64,000 nucleotides of DNA from Straminergon stramineum (taxonomy: Eukaryota; Streptophyta; Bryopsida; Hypnales; Calliergonaceae): the NCBI GenBank assembly GCA_963920665.1, contig OY987269.1, forward strand, positions 21,640,501 to 21,704,500, written 5' to 3'. Positions 50,542-64,000 of this stretch are shown here, piece by piece (position 1 is the first letter of the stretch; each line of letters starts with the position of its first letter). The notes under the pieces are model-generated. The model had not been told where the DNA came from. It made no database searches and was given only the letters and a program-made list of their open reading frames with translations. A program made the position numbers and the translations under genes.

Positions 50542-50820
50542 AATGATTTCTAGTCCGCAATGACCCTAAACTACCCTGGGTGATGGCCAAATGAGGAGCT
50601 TCTGTGGAACCCACTAGGGTTCCGGTTCAACTCCCCATGCTGACATTGCTCGCATGGGGGCTCCCCATGGCATGAGAGCTTTGTTCGCATGGGGAGGGGG
50701 TTTGTTCCTACACTTGTTTTTGACGGGGATTGGTCCATGGTTTTCCATGGCAGTGTCAAGTGAGTCTTTGCTACAGTCCTTGAAGGCCGTATGTTTAAAA
50801 AAAAAAATGAATGATTTCTA
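50542..50820 (+). mobile_element. SINE with 11-bp target duplication
   Basis: The body is 50553-50809, 257 bases. It has a tRNA-like Pol III promoter: an A-box-like GATGGCCAAATGAGGAG near 50582 and a B box GGTTCAACTCC at 50624-50634. It ends in a poly-A run. AATGATTTCTA flanks it at 50542-50552 and 50810-50820, a perfect duplication. It codes for nothing. Confidence 0.88.
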
Positions 50821-51189
50821 TACATTTGCTTGAATAAGATGATTTGTGGTGTTGTGTGTTCATAAATGACAAATCTATTGAAGTAGATTAATCTAAGTTC
50901 AGAATACATTTGACAAGAATTAGGCATTTATTTATTTCAAAAATTTAGAATCTTTTGGAAATATTTTGCTCTCAAAAAGCTTATTTGTACGTAAGAGAAA
51001 TAAACAAATATCTAAGTATTACTACATATTTTACAAACTTAAAGATATGTTTATTTTTTTAATATATTTTTCATGCAAAAATACCATAATTCTTCTACCA
51101 TATTTATAAAATTCATGTTGAAAACAATTAATTTTATGACCTATATTTGAAACAATGATGAAAGATGCAACTAAATTATCCTACTATTA

Positions 51190-52115
51190 CTAATCCCTTA
51201 AATAAGTTCCTTGACTATGTTTTCACCAAAAACACTCCAAAACTGCCATTTCTAGTACAATTACCAAAATTTTGAAAATAAAAATAAAATTGGCACATAT
51301 AACTATAGGGTCTTGTAGTATGCTGACTTGAGAATACGTGGTAAAAATTTCAGAAAGTTCCATAACTTGGATTGCAAGATATAAGCATTCAAATTCTCTA
51401 AAATCATTTTTTGGGCCAAGCCAAAAAACTGGCAGTTGCACTTCACAAGCTCACTTTTCTCTGAAAAAATGTTCAAAATGGTGGTGCTTCTTTGATTTCT
51501 TTTTTCTAGACAAGTTATCTATATGCTTAAAAAAATTTCACATCATTTGGAATTGTACAACATATAGGAAAAAACTAGTAAGTAGAAAGAAGTAGAGAAT
51601 GATTCAAAATACAAATTTTTTTGTTATGGAGTTGAAAAATGCCAATCACAATGGTTGCCATGTTTTAATAAACAATATACATCCTAAAATTTTATTCTTT
51701 TAAAAAAATATGGAAAATTGAGTAAGATAAAGGACTTCAAAGTTTATTTTAGAGTAGATAATCCATAACTACCTACAAACTAAAACTCCTTGTAACTTTT
51801 GAAGCATTGATCAAAATGGAATGATTCAGAGCTTTCCACATATATAAAGCTCTAGTTAACCAATTTCAAAATTTTGTTTCTAAAAAGGGTTTTTTTATCT
51901 GCCCGGACTGCCTGCCTAGGGAAAAAAGTAACATATTAGGCCATAACTTTTGACTTGTATTTCCAAATGTCATAAAATTTGGTGCATATGAAGGATATTC
52001 CTTGTACCCACCTTCTCTTAAAATTTCAGCCTTAAATATGCAAATCTCTAGTCACACATACCTTCCCAAAATTTCTATGTTGCCAAAAAATGCATGCTAG
52101 TCCTTTAGGGGTTAA
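51190..52115 (+). mobile_element. TTAA-ended element, group 2, diverged copy J
   Basis: The left end is decayed (CTAATCCCTTAAATAAG), but the interior has GACTATGTTTTCACCAAAAA and ACTCCAAAACTGCC, as in D and I. The right end, TAGTCCTTTAGGGGTTAA, is intact. Length is 926 bases. It is clearly older than D and I. Confidence 0.82.
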
Positions 52116-55100
52116 TATATTTTTTTCCCTAATGTAGAAGGTAGAGTGAAATGAAGTCAATTTCTCATAGAGGGAAGTCTAGAGCTATGCACGGGCCTAT
52201 GATTGTGAATAAAAAAGATTAGTTTGATGACATTGAAACACCTCCATAAAGTTTCTTCATACCTTTTATAATTTACCTCCCATTAGAAGAGATTTGAGGC
52301 TTCCAAAAGATTGCAAGTTCTTGAACAATGGGAAACTCTAGGAACGTTGCTAGATCAATTGTCTGGCATGGCCGAGGCCTTGCCATGTTAGATAATATTA
52401 TTTAATTATTTAATGAATATTATTTAATAATTTATTAATCACCTTATCAAATTTTTTTATAGTTTTTCCATAATTTTTTTTTAATAATTAAGGTTTTCAT
52501 AGCACTAAGCTAGTTCATAGTGAGGGAAACAACACCAAAACAATCTTTTTAGAGGCCTCAAATCTCCTCTAATGATATATATAGTTCGCAACTTTTTGTT
52601 TAATAAGTATCATTATACTTCCAAGTTGCATTTTACAATACATCTTCACAATTTTGAAAATTTGGATCATCCTTCAATCTTTAAGAGGTAAATGTAGTCC
52701 TCTTTGTTCTTTCCTTCAAACATGTTAATATTGATTTGGTTCTAAAGTTGTAACACAAGGCAAATAGTTTGACCATTCATTTAAAGCTTCTTGTTAAAAA
52801 TCAAAACCACCTTCAACTCTATGTAATTACATTGATCAAATAATTTTTTTATAATACATTCAACTCAAACACACATACCACCTTCCAATTGTCACCCCTC
52901 ATCTAGTATATCCACCAATGGGCTAAGGAGCCCGGTTTTAATATTTTTTGAAAACTTGAGCAAGCTCTATTGACTCTATAATTAAAAAAAATTTCATGAA
53001 ATTATTTTAGGATAGATGTTAATCATTTTAATCTACACTTGAAGCTTTAGTTCACATAATTCCAATAAGTATTGGAAAAAATTTTAATTAAGTTTTGAAA
53101 AAGATATCAATGTCAAAGTCGGTACCTAAAAATACATTCTAAAAGGAGATCAAATAATTTTATTTGACTGTTTAGGCTTGATACCTATACAAAAATATTT
53201 GAACCATTCAATTCCAAATAATGTGATGAAAATTATTAGGAGTTTTCTTTTATGGGCAATGAAAAATATATAAAGTCATTTTCAAAACTCAATTTTAAAA
53301 ATTTTCAAAACAACAACATATAATATTACAATAGGATATATGTTGCATACTAGAACATAACCTTTAGGTTTTGAATTTTCAAGTTTTTGTCAAAGTTATT
53401 AGTGATTTTGTATTTTTTTCATCAAGTACTACATTCTATTTTATAAATTTTTTGAAGTTCAATATTAAAGTTGATTGATTACAATTTTTACCATGTATTG
53501 CCAACCCATTTTTTTGATGTATTGACTAAAACATTGAAGTTATGGGACACACTTTTTTTTTCCTTAAAAATGTTGAAAGACAAAACTTCACCTTTAGGGA
53601 GGGCTAAAAAGACCTACTTTTTGAAGTTTAGGCACATTGAAATTGGAATGAGTGGGGATTTCCACTTTAAAATTTGGGAAGGATGTACTTAGATAAATTA
53701 ACTAAATTTAAATGAAAATTTTAGACTTGCTTAGGATATGAGTATTTTGAAGCAATTTGGGCCTCAAAATATTGTAGTTCATTAGGGAATTAAAATACTG
53801 TAATCTTGTCATGATATGGTCAAAAATTGAATGTAATTTGCAACTAATGGCCACATTTAGCTATGAAGGATGAATATTAGCTTATTGCTAATAGGTAGAA
53901 GTATTTTCATTTAGACCATAAATAGGAGGCTAGTTTGGTAGTGTGGATATCATTAAGACAAAGAAGCCACATGAATGGTGTCTCTAATAATGTTTGAGAT
54001 AGAAACACACTTAAGGGCTTTTTCTAACTCTATAAAAGAAATTTGAAAGGAATGTAGATAAAATTCTCATGGACTATTTGAAAAAAAATACTTTTTTTGA
54101 ATTCATCCATCTTTTTATTCAATATTTCACTTTTGAATTATAAAATGATTGTGAGTAAATCTCAATTTACATTGACAAGGTATCAATTATAGTATTAAAG
54201 AACTTTAGTAAGGTGAATAATGAATTTGGAGATGTAAGAGTATAGAAAGAATCTACCCTTGCTTCATCTAACTTTTACTTTCAAGTTATAAAAATACATT
54301 ATTTATAGGATAAATCTAATGGTACAATTTTTGGTACAATCAATGTCAAATGTCTTGTTTCTCATTTTCATGCGTCTTTCTTTTTTAACATCACACTTTA
54401 GGCACCAAAAATGCAAGAAATAATAGAATTACCCTACAAGTTGTAGATGGGAATTTACTATAGACTTAATCTATCGAAAAATTCCTATAGTTTTAGTTCG
54501 TTCTCAGGGAGGTTCGGTACCATTGTAATTTTACAGGGTAAAAGATTTAATCTCTAACCCAAGGTTATGCACAATTGAAAGGAAAAAGGTAAATATTCAC
54601 TCCTACACTTACAATAGATAAGACCAAATTATTATAATTAAGCTATGGTAAAGCTTATATCTCAATATCTTCACTCCATAGCTTTGGCTTTTATCCAGCA
54701 ACCATCCAAGCTCCCAATTGAACCTTTTTTAGCAACTGGTTTCCCCAGCAATTGATCTTCTCTCCATCGTTCTCAAATAACTCTAGTCACACTATAGATA
54801 TAGCCATACAGCTTCAGAACTATCGTTCTTACTCAGTCACTACTATCGATCTTACACCATAGATTCTCACAGAATGTGTCCATATTCACGATGGAATTAA
54901 ATTCCAGGTTTAGATTTCTCCAACTATCATTTTTGCTCTAAATACAATATCTCCAATTCCACTTCAAACAATCATTCATCCCAAATTTTCCTCTTTGGTA
55001 CAATTGAACACATACAATCACCTCACCCATTCAAACATCAAGGCATCTTTGTACATGCACAAATTTTCACTCAATTGATTCAAAGTCCTCCAATACTTAC

Positions 55101-57492
55101 AATCAGCAATCCGTCATATAGATAAACTACCATTCACAATTATCTTAATCCAAACTTTGAAGTTTCGTTACACATAAACTCGAATTGTAATTAATTTCCA
55201 TTTCCCTTTATTTCCAGATAAACAGTACAATAGAAATTCTCACAGTATAAAGCCACTCCGCTAATGCAACTATCGAATCGCTATTGTTGCACACACATCA
55301 AAGCTATGGATATTACACTTCCTCACAGACTAATTAATCTCGCTATAGAACCTACACTCTGCTAGCCTTCCCCGCTGCAGGAGCCCTGGATCACCTTTCC
55401 AGTTTGCCGTCATCATCCTCCTTCGCAGGCTTCACCTGAATCAATTGAAAACCACCCCAACCACCACTATAGTTCGCACCCCATTCATCCTGCCTATACA
55501 TCCATTGATACAATTCTATAGTGAAAACCTTACTAACTGGTAATAATTGAGTATTAACTATTGAAGTGCTATAGTACTACAAAAAATTGAAAAATTGTCA
55601 AAATTAATCCACTGTGCACCGCATCCCCAATAGATTCTATGACTACACAAGTCATGAAATTTTATCTGATCACTTTTGGTCAATTCTTATTCTAAATTGC
55701 TTTCGTATTTTGAGTCTATTAGTTAATTTTTGTGGAATGACAAGGAATGATCATGTGCACTTCAATCATATTGTCTTCTTTCTAAATTGAGTTTTTGGTC
55801 CCATCCTTGCTATAAAGAGGGGTCAAAACTCTTTTACACTCCAAACACTAGAAAAAAACCTTGTTGCTTTCAACAAAATTTTAATGACATTTCTATTTTT
55901 TGAAACATAAAAACATCAATTTCAATGCAAATTTTGTGTTAAAATTGATGTTTTTATGTTACAGAAAGTAGACTGTCATGTAGATTTTGTAGAGAAGAAC
56001 AAGGTTTTCTTCTAGTGAAATGAAGACAAAATAATTTTAACCCTATTTATAAGTCTTGAAGTTGTAAGGATGAAACCAAAACCTTGATTTAGAGAGGAGA
56101 CAACTCAATGTGGTCAAAGTGCATGCAATTATGAATGCTCAAAGTCATATGAGTGGATCCATAACTTCAATATAGAGAGTGGCTACTTCCTCTATTGAGG
56201 AAACAACTTAGTGTGACTAATGTGCATGCAATTCATGCCTTGTTGTCATTTAAAAAAAAATTGAAAGGTAAAACCAATTCAAATTCAAAGTCCATCTTCA
56301 GAATGAGAATGAAAATTGATTTACAGGTCCAATGAAGGGCAACATTTCATGACTTGTATGATATCTCTAATTATATGGCATTATTTATTATTAACGGAGT
56401 ACTCAAAGGTTGTAGAATTGAGGAAGGTTAGTATAGGGTAGAAGTGGAGAATGTAACTATGTAAAATTTAAGGCAAAGTGAGAATTAAATTATGTGCAAA
56501 AAAGTAAGCTTAATCCTCCATTGAAATGGACACGAAAATGAAATGTAAGTGAGTGTAAAAAGGAGGTAGAGCATAACAATATGAGAAATGTTGAAATATA
56601 TAATTCCATTGACACGAATTGGTAAAGAGAGTGAGATTGAGAACATTTGGATTCCTTAGCCATGGATGTGAAGTTTGTGCCATAGTATGTAGTTAGAAAT
56701 TGGAAATACAATGTATGCATTCAAAAATACAAATGTAATACAAAAATCATTTGTAATCAATGTATAGAGAATCTTCCTCTGAAATTGGTAATAAGTTATT
56801 TGATATAGTCTTGAATGATCCAAAAGTAATGGTATAGAGTGCACTATGTGTTCTTGCATCAAAAGGGATATAAAAATTGAAGTATCAAGAAAGATATGGA
56901 CATGTAGTTTTTTCTAAGTATTGTACACTTACTATAGTAGAACCACCCATTACCATCCACTTAAGCATTTTGTGCATGATTTGGAGTAGTAGAAGGCATT
57001 GTTAATTTTTTGCCCTGTAGAGAGATAGAAATGATTGGCATTGTCAAATTTTTATAATTTTTTTCCTTAAATTTAAATTGTTATGAATTTTAGAAGCTAA
57101 AAGTTGGCCCGCACCCATCCCCAACACATAGATTCTTCCATCATTGCTTATCTAAAGACTAATTTGGCTCTCAAAAAGAAGCACATGTGTCATTACTATG
57201 ATGGCTAGAAGATGGTGGGAAACCAAAAAACTAATGGTTACTTATTAGTCATCTCTTTGATGAATTTCCTATTACCTATGTATTGACCATGGGGCTTGGC
57301 TAGTCATGGGTGGTTCTACCATACTTGATATTTAGATCTTTACATTTAGATCAAATTTTCCCATTTTATTTTCTATTATATGAACTACTTAGTATACTTT
57401 ATGAAAAATTTGATGTCCATTTCTTTCGGATTGCCAATTATTTGTGAATTGCACATTTTAGAAAACCATTTGTGGTTCCTTAGGACTTGATG
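52116..57492. other. Gene-free intergenic DNA
   Basis: Mostly AT-rich with no reading frames of note. Positions about 54470-55560 are less AT-rich and C-rich on the plus strand, suggesting an antisense relic of a transcribed element or pseudogene, but no coding match or boundary can be supported. Confidence 0.45.
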
Positions 57493-58026
57493 GTTAACCC
57501 TTGAAGAACATTCCATTTCCCATTTGGTCAAACTTCATTAGTTTTCTATGATAAATACACTTTTCAAAAATTTGATATTTTTTGTATAATAATATATATT
57601 GAATCACAATTATAAAATTTTAAATGAATTTTATGTGATTTTTTAGAATAATTTTGTTTTACGAAAATCATAGTAATTACAAAATGCTTGAAAATAGTAA
57701 GAATTTTTTAAAGCAAAAATGGAGATGATAGTGATAAACATCATGGTGTAATTGGTGTACTCCTTGAACTCATACTAAGATAAATTCAATAAAAAAGTTC
57801 AAAAGTGGTGTATTTTAAGATTTTAAGATGCTACCTTTAAAGTGTTACAAAAAAATATAATTCTAACAATTTTAGAAAAAATTATAGTAGAATAAAAAGT
57901 GGATTATTGAAGCAATGGAGCTACATTTGCTTATTCATAGGGCATTTTAAATCAAGATCTATATCAGATTGAGGTTTGACTTTTTACTATGTCCCTTTGG
58001 TTTGGTTTGTCCTTTTAAGGGTTGCA
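57493..58026. mobile_element. Possible TTAA-type element (O), weak
   Basis: TTAACCCTTGAAGAACATTCC at 57493 faces GTCCTTTTAAGGGTTGCAA near 58026, where TTAA has become TTGC if the pairing is right. Support is terminal similarity only. Confidence 0.3.
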
Positions 58027-58715
58027 AACATGACACTGAGCGGAGTGTGTAGGATGAGTTTTAAATTGGATACACCATTCTAAAATGACTTTTTCACTTT
58101 CATGACATTCTGAGTAGGTCATGTAGAGACTTCCTTTGTGGCTAATTTTATTAAGGTTGTAATGAATACATGCACTGTTCTTCATTGATTCTAGTGATAT
58201 AAAATTTGGAACTTTTCGTAATTATGTTTCACAATATGATCAATGAAATTGGCATAAAAAATCTCAACAAAATTATAGACAATCATTTCAGGACAGAGTA
58301 TATCCTCCGCTTAGGCAAGAGAATGAAGGACGTGATATTAGAGAAGGACATTCATGAGTAGTGTATTGAACATACTTTTCTCAGTGAAGGTCAGGGTCAC
58401 AAATTCCATCAAAAGAAAATTCAACAGTCGCTGTGACCACCTGTTGACCGTTTGCCACGGAGATGGTGTCAACAGCAACTAAAATAATCTGTCCTCTTTA
58501 ATATATTCCGAAGTGGATACCAGTTGATGCGACAATATCCACACAAAGAATGAAAAGAATGCTTTTTTTGGTATAACAAATTAAAAATCGCCCTGCAACC
58601 TCTACCTTCGGCTACACAAACTGTTGATGAGATCTTCATGTATAATACAAACGAAAGGGTTGCTAATGGTTTATATCACTGGGCTCTAAAGTACCTATGA
58701 TTGATCCCATAAGTA

Positions 58716-61700
58716 CTATGGCGTCAACTTTGTAGTAGGAGACGTTGGTGCTGGCCGTAATAACTGTTGTAATGAGCGAGCAGCCAAACGACGTGCAACA
58801 CTCCCTGCAACTCGGCCTCCAAATGCTCGAGCTTTCGGCTTCATTAGCACCTACATAAGCACCGGAAAGAAATGTCATGAGGACATCAGGACATGTGAAA
58901 CATCACCGACATATCCTGTACCAAAAAACACGGGAATCTTCACGGGAACAACATGAATCATGTTGATGCTTTTGGGATGTAACGTAGAAGGTGCTAAACC
59001 AGTTAAGGAACAGGTCGTGTCTTCCGTAATGACCTCTGTAACCAGCAGCAATTCATCTATTCATATACTTGGTTGGAATTATTAACAGGCGGTGTAGGCA
59101 TGACATGACTAAAATGGGTACGGCCAGACCTTGGACTTGAAATTGGATTATCTAGTCACCTATGGTGGTCCACAATCTCCTACTTTGAAATTGCATAAGA
59201 AATTCATATGGTTATGGCTCTGCACCCAAACATCTCGCCAGAGCTCAATACATTTCCGAGAAATCACACTGTTCCATATGTTCAAACGCTTAAAGTGACG
59301 CCAATACTATCCTCTGCCTTAATCCAAGATTAGTTGCTAATATGAGCTGCACAAATCAAAGTATGGATGGTGACAAGTGAAAGGATTTGGACACATGGAA
59401 TGGAGAGCTAGTGAATAGGCATACCTCGATAAGGGGTTGAAGCATTGAAGGATCGAACCCTCTCGAGCTCTGGAGCAGACCGTAAATCCTAAGCACTTGT
59501 TCACGCAAGGCGAGCATGGAGGCTTGGTCCTGAAGACTGATTTGAATTGGTGGAAGGAATGTACGCAGAGGGGAAGGAACTTGCCTCAAGGTTTGCATTG
59601 CAGTTCCTAATATCAAAGCTTCCGTAACACGTACAACCTCACCTTCTATAAGCAACTGTAACTCGTCTCCCTCTTGGGACAACAATAGCTCCACTATGGG
59701 CTGCACAACCTCGTTTGCTTGGAAATCAGAGTCCTTACGACCTTGCGTTAACAGATTTTCCAAGCGGTTCCACCTGCACAAAAAGTGTCCCTGCTCAATA
59801 CTCTATCAATTGTTGTCATTAGAAGATAAGACCATAAGAAGTATAACAATTCCTATTCGAAGCCCAGTTTAGATATGGGTCCTAGGATGGTAATGCCAAT
59901 TGAAAAGAAAGTATAAAAATATTATTAACATAAATACATCCTCTAGGTCGTGATCATCTCGCACACAATGAACATCATCAAATCTCTCATTTAAATAACG
60001 TAAACATGTAGAAACATGTTTAATAGCACACAAACCAGAGATTGCCAGTCTTTCCGCAACCAACATTGACTTGTAACAGAAACAAAACCATTCAGGAGAG
60101 CATTCGTGAATAAATTTAGATGTTCTTGAAGTGAGTGACAACCTGAAAATTCCATCCTGGAAAAGAAGTTCGATAAGGGCGTTTCGCAGATAAGGATTCT
60201 GGTCAGTGAGCAGTCGCTTGGCAAAATATGGATACGAGGCTGCAAGAACTTTGAAATTTGGGTCGGTGTAGAGCGCCAGTCCCTCCAATACCGTCAAAGA
60301 TCTTAAGATAAGGGCGTAATAAGCAGGCACTGGGGAACAACAGACTAGTTAGTAATCAAATAAACAACAGATTAGAACTTCCAAACTCCACCCAAAGCTC
60401 CTCCTGATCATGAGATTATCTCAAGAATCAGTCCAACGACAATGTAAGCTTCCGTTCCTGCCAGTAACGTAATAGGAATCCAGACCCACCCTTTGGTACT
60501 ACCAGAGAACACATAGTATTTGACCACCACCAATTGACAAATTTGCATACTTTCTGAGATTTGCAAGCAAACACCAATCACCCACAGGCTAGGAATTGAA
60601 TCATCATCTCCACTATTTATGAAGCCAGTTACATTTCGCGAACTGTTACCGGCTTCATAAATAGTGGAGATGGTAGTTCAATCCTGTCAACGAATAAGTG
60701 CAAGAGCGAGAATGATAAAACTTACCATTAAATGGGTATTGATAAAGAACAGAGCCCAATCCATTGACGATAGTCTTGAAATTCAGTTCGCTAACGGTAG
60801 CAGTTAGTACGTCATCGAAGAATGATTGGAGAGCGGGCACAATGGGAGAAACGTCGACGTCTCGTGTCAGGAATTTCAGTTCGTAATAATCTCTGGCCAT
60901 AGCATCATAATCGCGATTGACAAGGTGCACAACATGACCTATGATGGCAAATCTAGCACTTGCTGGAGTCTCACTCATCATGCCAAAGTCGAGAAACGCT
61001 AGGCGTCCATCAGGAGTGGCAAGAAGGTTGCCAGGGTGGGGGTCAGCGTGGAAATAACCATGTTCAAGTAATTGTCGAAGACTGCACTGAATTCCGGTAT
61101 CCACTAGCTTGAGAATATCTAAACCCTGTTGCTCAATCCTTGCCTGCTCGCTCAATTTGGTTCCTTCTATCCATTCCATTGTCAGAACCTTTACACTAGT
61201 GTAGTCCCAGTACATTCCGGGTACCAAAACGTCATTTCGATCGCCATAAAGTGCCTTGAACCTTTTAGCGTTACGGGCTTCCTGTTTTTATGAACCAACC
61301 AATTTACATCATTATGTTTGGAAGGATGGATGATAACCTCTTGAATGTAAATTTTTCGTATGCATAAGTGAACTAAAATATCAGAGAAGCATGTCGCAAG
61401 AACGTACCTGCACATAATTAAGCTCTTGATACACCCTCCGGGCGAATTCGTCAACCAAATCCGTCACGTTGCTTGTAATGATGCTAACGTAGCGATCAAC
61501 AAGAGCAGTCAGAAATCTGACCAGATAGAAATCGAGACCTACTTGTTCCTCAATGCCAGGTCTCTGAACCTTTACTGCAACGGTTTCACCAGAGGTGCGA
61601 AGAACGGCTTTGTACACTTGCCCCAAACTCGCTGCGGCAATTGGTTCTGCAGTTATGCTGGAGTAAACGGACTCAAGTGGCATCCCTAACTCTCTTTCAA

Positions 61701-63294
61701 TACATTCGAATGCCAACTTAGTAGGGAATGTCGGCAATGCATCCTGAGAAAAAAACAGGTCAAATGTTAAATAATGCAAAAGTGGCACAACCTTTGATCT
61801 TCTCTAACTCTAGTCATCGAATTGGTTCGAACAAGTCAACTGTGGAGTTGCGCTGCAGCATTCTAATTACTGTCTGAGAATGACAAGCTACTTCGCAATA
61901 AGTACGCTATGTTCTAATATCGTAAGAAATCATATTGTGTTGAGTTCAAGCAATTAGAGCAAAAGTGCGTTTCTGCTGCATTCCATTGCAAATAGCTGCT
62001 GTTAGGATATGAAGCAGAAATCAAACATCATTGTAAAATCCAGATATCATACTCTAATCAAAATTCAATTCTTGATTGAATTTTGTTAATTCTGCTTGTC
62101 GACAGATGACAATAAGTCTGCGCTCTCAAAACGGCGCCTAGGGAAAAGTTGGAAGCCAAAATCCAAGGAATAGAGAACTGAGAATAGGCTCAGCAATGAG
62201 AAAAATCCCAGACATGATGTTTAGTGAAGTCTGGTACATCAGGAAGTGAGGTCGCGTACCTGAAGATCTGAAAGCTCTTCCAGGTATTCTGCGGGGCAAA
62301 GATCCGGTCTTGTGGAAAGGCCTTGCCCAACCTTCACAAATGTAGGGCCAAGCTTTGTCAGCCTTTCTCTGAACTCAATGGCCCGCTTTCGCATGTTTAC
62401 TGCAGTAAGACCTCTTTGCTTATCCAGCAGCAATGTCAAAGCGAATGCCCCCAAACCTGTTCCAATTTGTAAAGCCCTTCCCACCACCTACTGTCAGGTC
62501 AGTATATTTCACGAACCCATATTAAAATAGAGAGAACCATCTCATGTGGAGAGCCCCAAGTTAGATCTTTTCATAAGCCTTCGTAAGCAAAACATTCTTA
62601 GTACAAATTCTCAGATTCTTGCGCGTACTTTCAGGCAGCCTAGACGATTCGCGAAGAGAATCTTTGAAGTGAGAAAACCAGACGTTTGACTGGCGTAATG
62701 CAGCGAAGCTTTATCACTTCAATGACACTTCAAGGATTCTACCTTCAATGGTTGGCTGGAGAAGCGGCGCGATAGAATGATCGGATCGTACTCAACCGCA
62801 CCCGCTGCTCGAAGACCTGCGCGAGCTTCTGCTGCATCTGTATCGATTGCCACAGTTTGAGTGATGGTCCTGGTGTCTCTTGCATTGACCAGATCTGCCC
62901 CCGAGGTCCCGAGAGAAGAAACTCCCTCAACAGTCCGCAAGCTTGCACCATTTCCAGGGTCCCCCGCAGATGTCTCCCTCTGTCTTACTGGTATCATGAC
63001 AGCCCTCGCACTTGCTACCCTGCCTCCAAGACGCTCTACATTGTTCGAGCTCTCTGCAAGGGCATTGGAACCGAGTCTCTGTTTGCTTAGCCACCCTAGG
63101 TCTGTGCGTTTCGCCCCTCTATGAAGACTGCTCGAACACCCGGATTGCAATCTGGATGCTTGTGTTGCCAGACAGCCTGAGGCATTAGGGCAGTTGGTTT
63201 TATAAAGCAGCTGCCCAGACGGAGATGGTGCTGAAGAGTCCACGCAACGGAATGGACCGGCCACATGTGCGACCGGTACTGCTCCTGCGCTCAT
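58716..63294 (-). CDS. ABC1K3: Chloroplast ABC1-like kinase, ABC1K3 type, seven coding exons
   Basis: Coding exons on the minus strand in order: 62743-63294, 62260-62487, 61408-61743, 60726-61281, 60143-60329, 59425-59773, 58716-58850. All introns have GT and AG ends, the phases agree, and the product is 780 residues. Exon 1 is a long Ser/Ala-rich N-terminus with few acids, as for a chloroplast transit peptide. Atypical-kinase (ABC1/UbiB) hallmarks follow: KVGQ about 236-239, the Ala-rich loop AAASLGQ about 296-302, VAVK with Lys about 318, HADPHPGN about 450-457 and DFG about 470. The C-terminal [20 protein letters not shown] block is what points to ABC1K3 rather than other members. In Arabidopsis, ABC1K3 is a plastoglobule protein affecting prenylquinone metabolism. 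The Met at 63294 is preferred because a good acceptor lies 12 bases upstream of it. Confidence 0.9.
59031..59325. repeat. Dispersed intronic repeat, copy in ABC1K3
   Basis: It lies in the last ABC1K3 intron (58851-59424) and aligns in the same orientation with 37455-37772. It shares TTCATCTATTCATA, ACTTTGAAATTGCATAAGA and ACTATCCTCTGCCT. Confidence 0.7.
60605..60672. repeat. Perfect 22-bp inverted repeat in an ABC1K3 intron
   Basis: The arms are 60605-60626 and 60651-60672, starting CATCTCCACTATTTATGAAG with an exact inverse. The loop is 24 bases. It lies about 54 bases from the exon end at 60726, inside the intron 60330-60725. Confidence 0.92.
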
Positions 63295-64000
63295 GCTGCA
63301 ACTCCACTGCAAACAAAACGCATCGCCAACACCCACATACATTTTATGAGCAATCGATCTAAACGATGCAGAAATTACAGTCTCGATCCTTCAAAAATAC
63401 CTCTCACGAATTTAGACAAAACGTAAAATCTATGGCCCTATAATTTGCAACCCCGGCAAGATTTTATATGCGAATTGCTAATACTGCGAATCACCACTGA
63501 AAGACCACGTTTGCCCTAATTGTGTTCTCATGCTTCTCGAGTTAAAACTGTCGAGATTGAGACGCAAATTGATCACAGAATGTCCTTGGACCCTAAAAGA
63601 CCACCATATCCAATTGTGTGCCTCTGAAGAGAGACAGATAGCTAGTTGCTGATTCAGTGTTAAATACCTAATGCCTCCCAGTCTCCTTCTAGTAAAATTT
63701 GGACATCTAGATTATTCATTTCTGACTCACCACGATTCCAAAAATTATAAGATTCCGAAAGCTCAGCATTGAATTTGGGAACCGAATTTCAGTATTCGCA
63801 GCAATATCTCGATCACCGTATACACACAGTCCAATATAAAGACATCTACTTAGAAGAACACTCGAGACTCACCGGACTGGAGAGGGCATGAAGAGAATTG
63901 CAGCAATTTAGCAGTCTCAAGCAATATTCCCTCTAATATTCACACACTCCAATTCAAACTTATAACGCGTCTTGCGTACTCAGCCAATCCAGTCCGAATT
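63295..64000 (-). promoter_or_regulatory. ABC1K3 5' UTR with probable intron, and promoter
   Basis: On the minus strand TTTTGTTTGCAG ends at 63307, a strong acceptor 12 bases before the ATG. A consensus donor GTGAGT begins at 63872. Together they suggest a 5' UTR intron at 63307-63872. No TATA box can be fixed. Confidence 0.5.

Noticed and set aside
63306..63342. Upstream Met (MYVGVGDAFCLQ) for ABC1K3
   Set aside because: The segment overlaps a strong splice acceptor (TTTGTTTGCAG), so it is probably intron.

Overview
This is a window of nuclear DNA from a land plant. The evidence is a plant-type initiator tRNA-Met gene, a chloroplast ABC1-family kinase gene, a DUF247 gene, intron-rich eIF3m and CREG genes, and a plant chromovirus. 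The sequence does not fix the species. The DUF247 and ABC1K3 genes fit a vascular plant, but that is a weak inference. Intergenic DNA is strongly AT-rich and packed with old, diverged repeats.

Layout. Positions 1-4919 hold the 3' part of a decayed Ty3/gypsy chromovirus: RT-RNase H, integrase, chromodomain, a long 3' spacer and the 3' LTR. Positions 5352-14244 are mostly inverted-repeat elements that begin and end with TTAA, plus one MITE with an 8-bp target duplication and one copy of a dispersed 1.85-kb repeat. A copia-type primer-binding site lies at 14367. A two-exon DUF247 gene covers 15875-17406 and is followed by a 145-nt hairpin. Positions 17700-21366 are the second copy of the 1.85-kb repeat. 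It was split by a TTAA element, which was in turn split by a solo LTR of the chromovirus type with an intact 5-bp duplication. More TTAA elements follow up to 24515.

The ten-exon eIF3m gene covers 25067-28847. Further TTAA elements and unclassified DNA lead to a five-exon CREG gene on the minus strand (36604-39249) and an initiator tRNA-Met gene (39479-39550). After an ATT microsatellite and a four-unit minisatellite comes a small intronless gene for a secreted Ser/Thr/Pro-rich protein with a Cys-rich tail (41745-42512, minus). Positions 43000-58700 are almost gene-free. They hold more TTAA elements, a 1-kb foldback element, a SINE with an 11-bp target duplication and a Stowaway-like end. The window closes with a seven-coding-exon ABC1K3-type gene on the minus strand (58716-63294) and its probable 5' UTR intron.

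The genes are unrelated housekeeping or plant genes and do not form a pathway. The strongest unexplained signal is the set of at least six sequence groups of non-autonomous elements that share TTAA ends, mostly TTAACCCCTAAA. That looks like one transposase group with a TTAA target (piggyBac-like or Sola3-like). No transposase gene is visible in the window.
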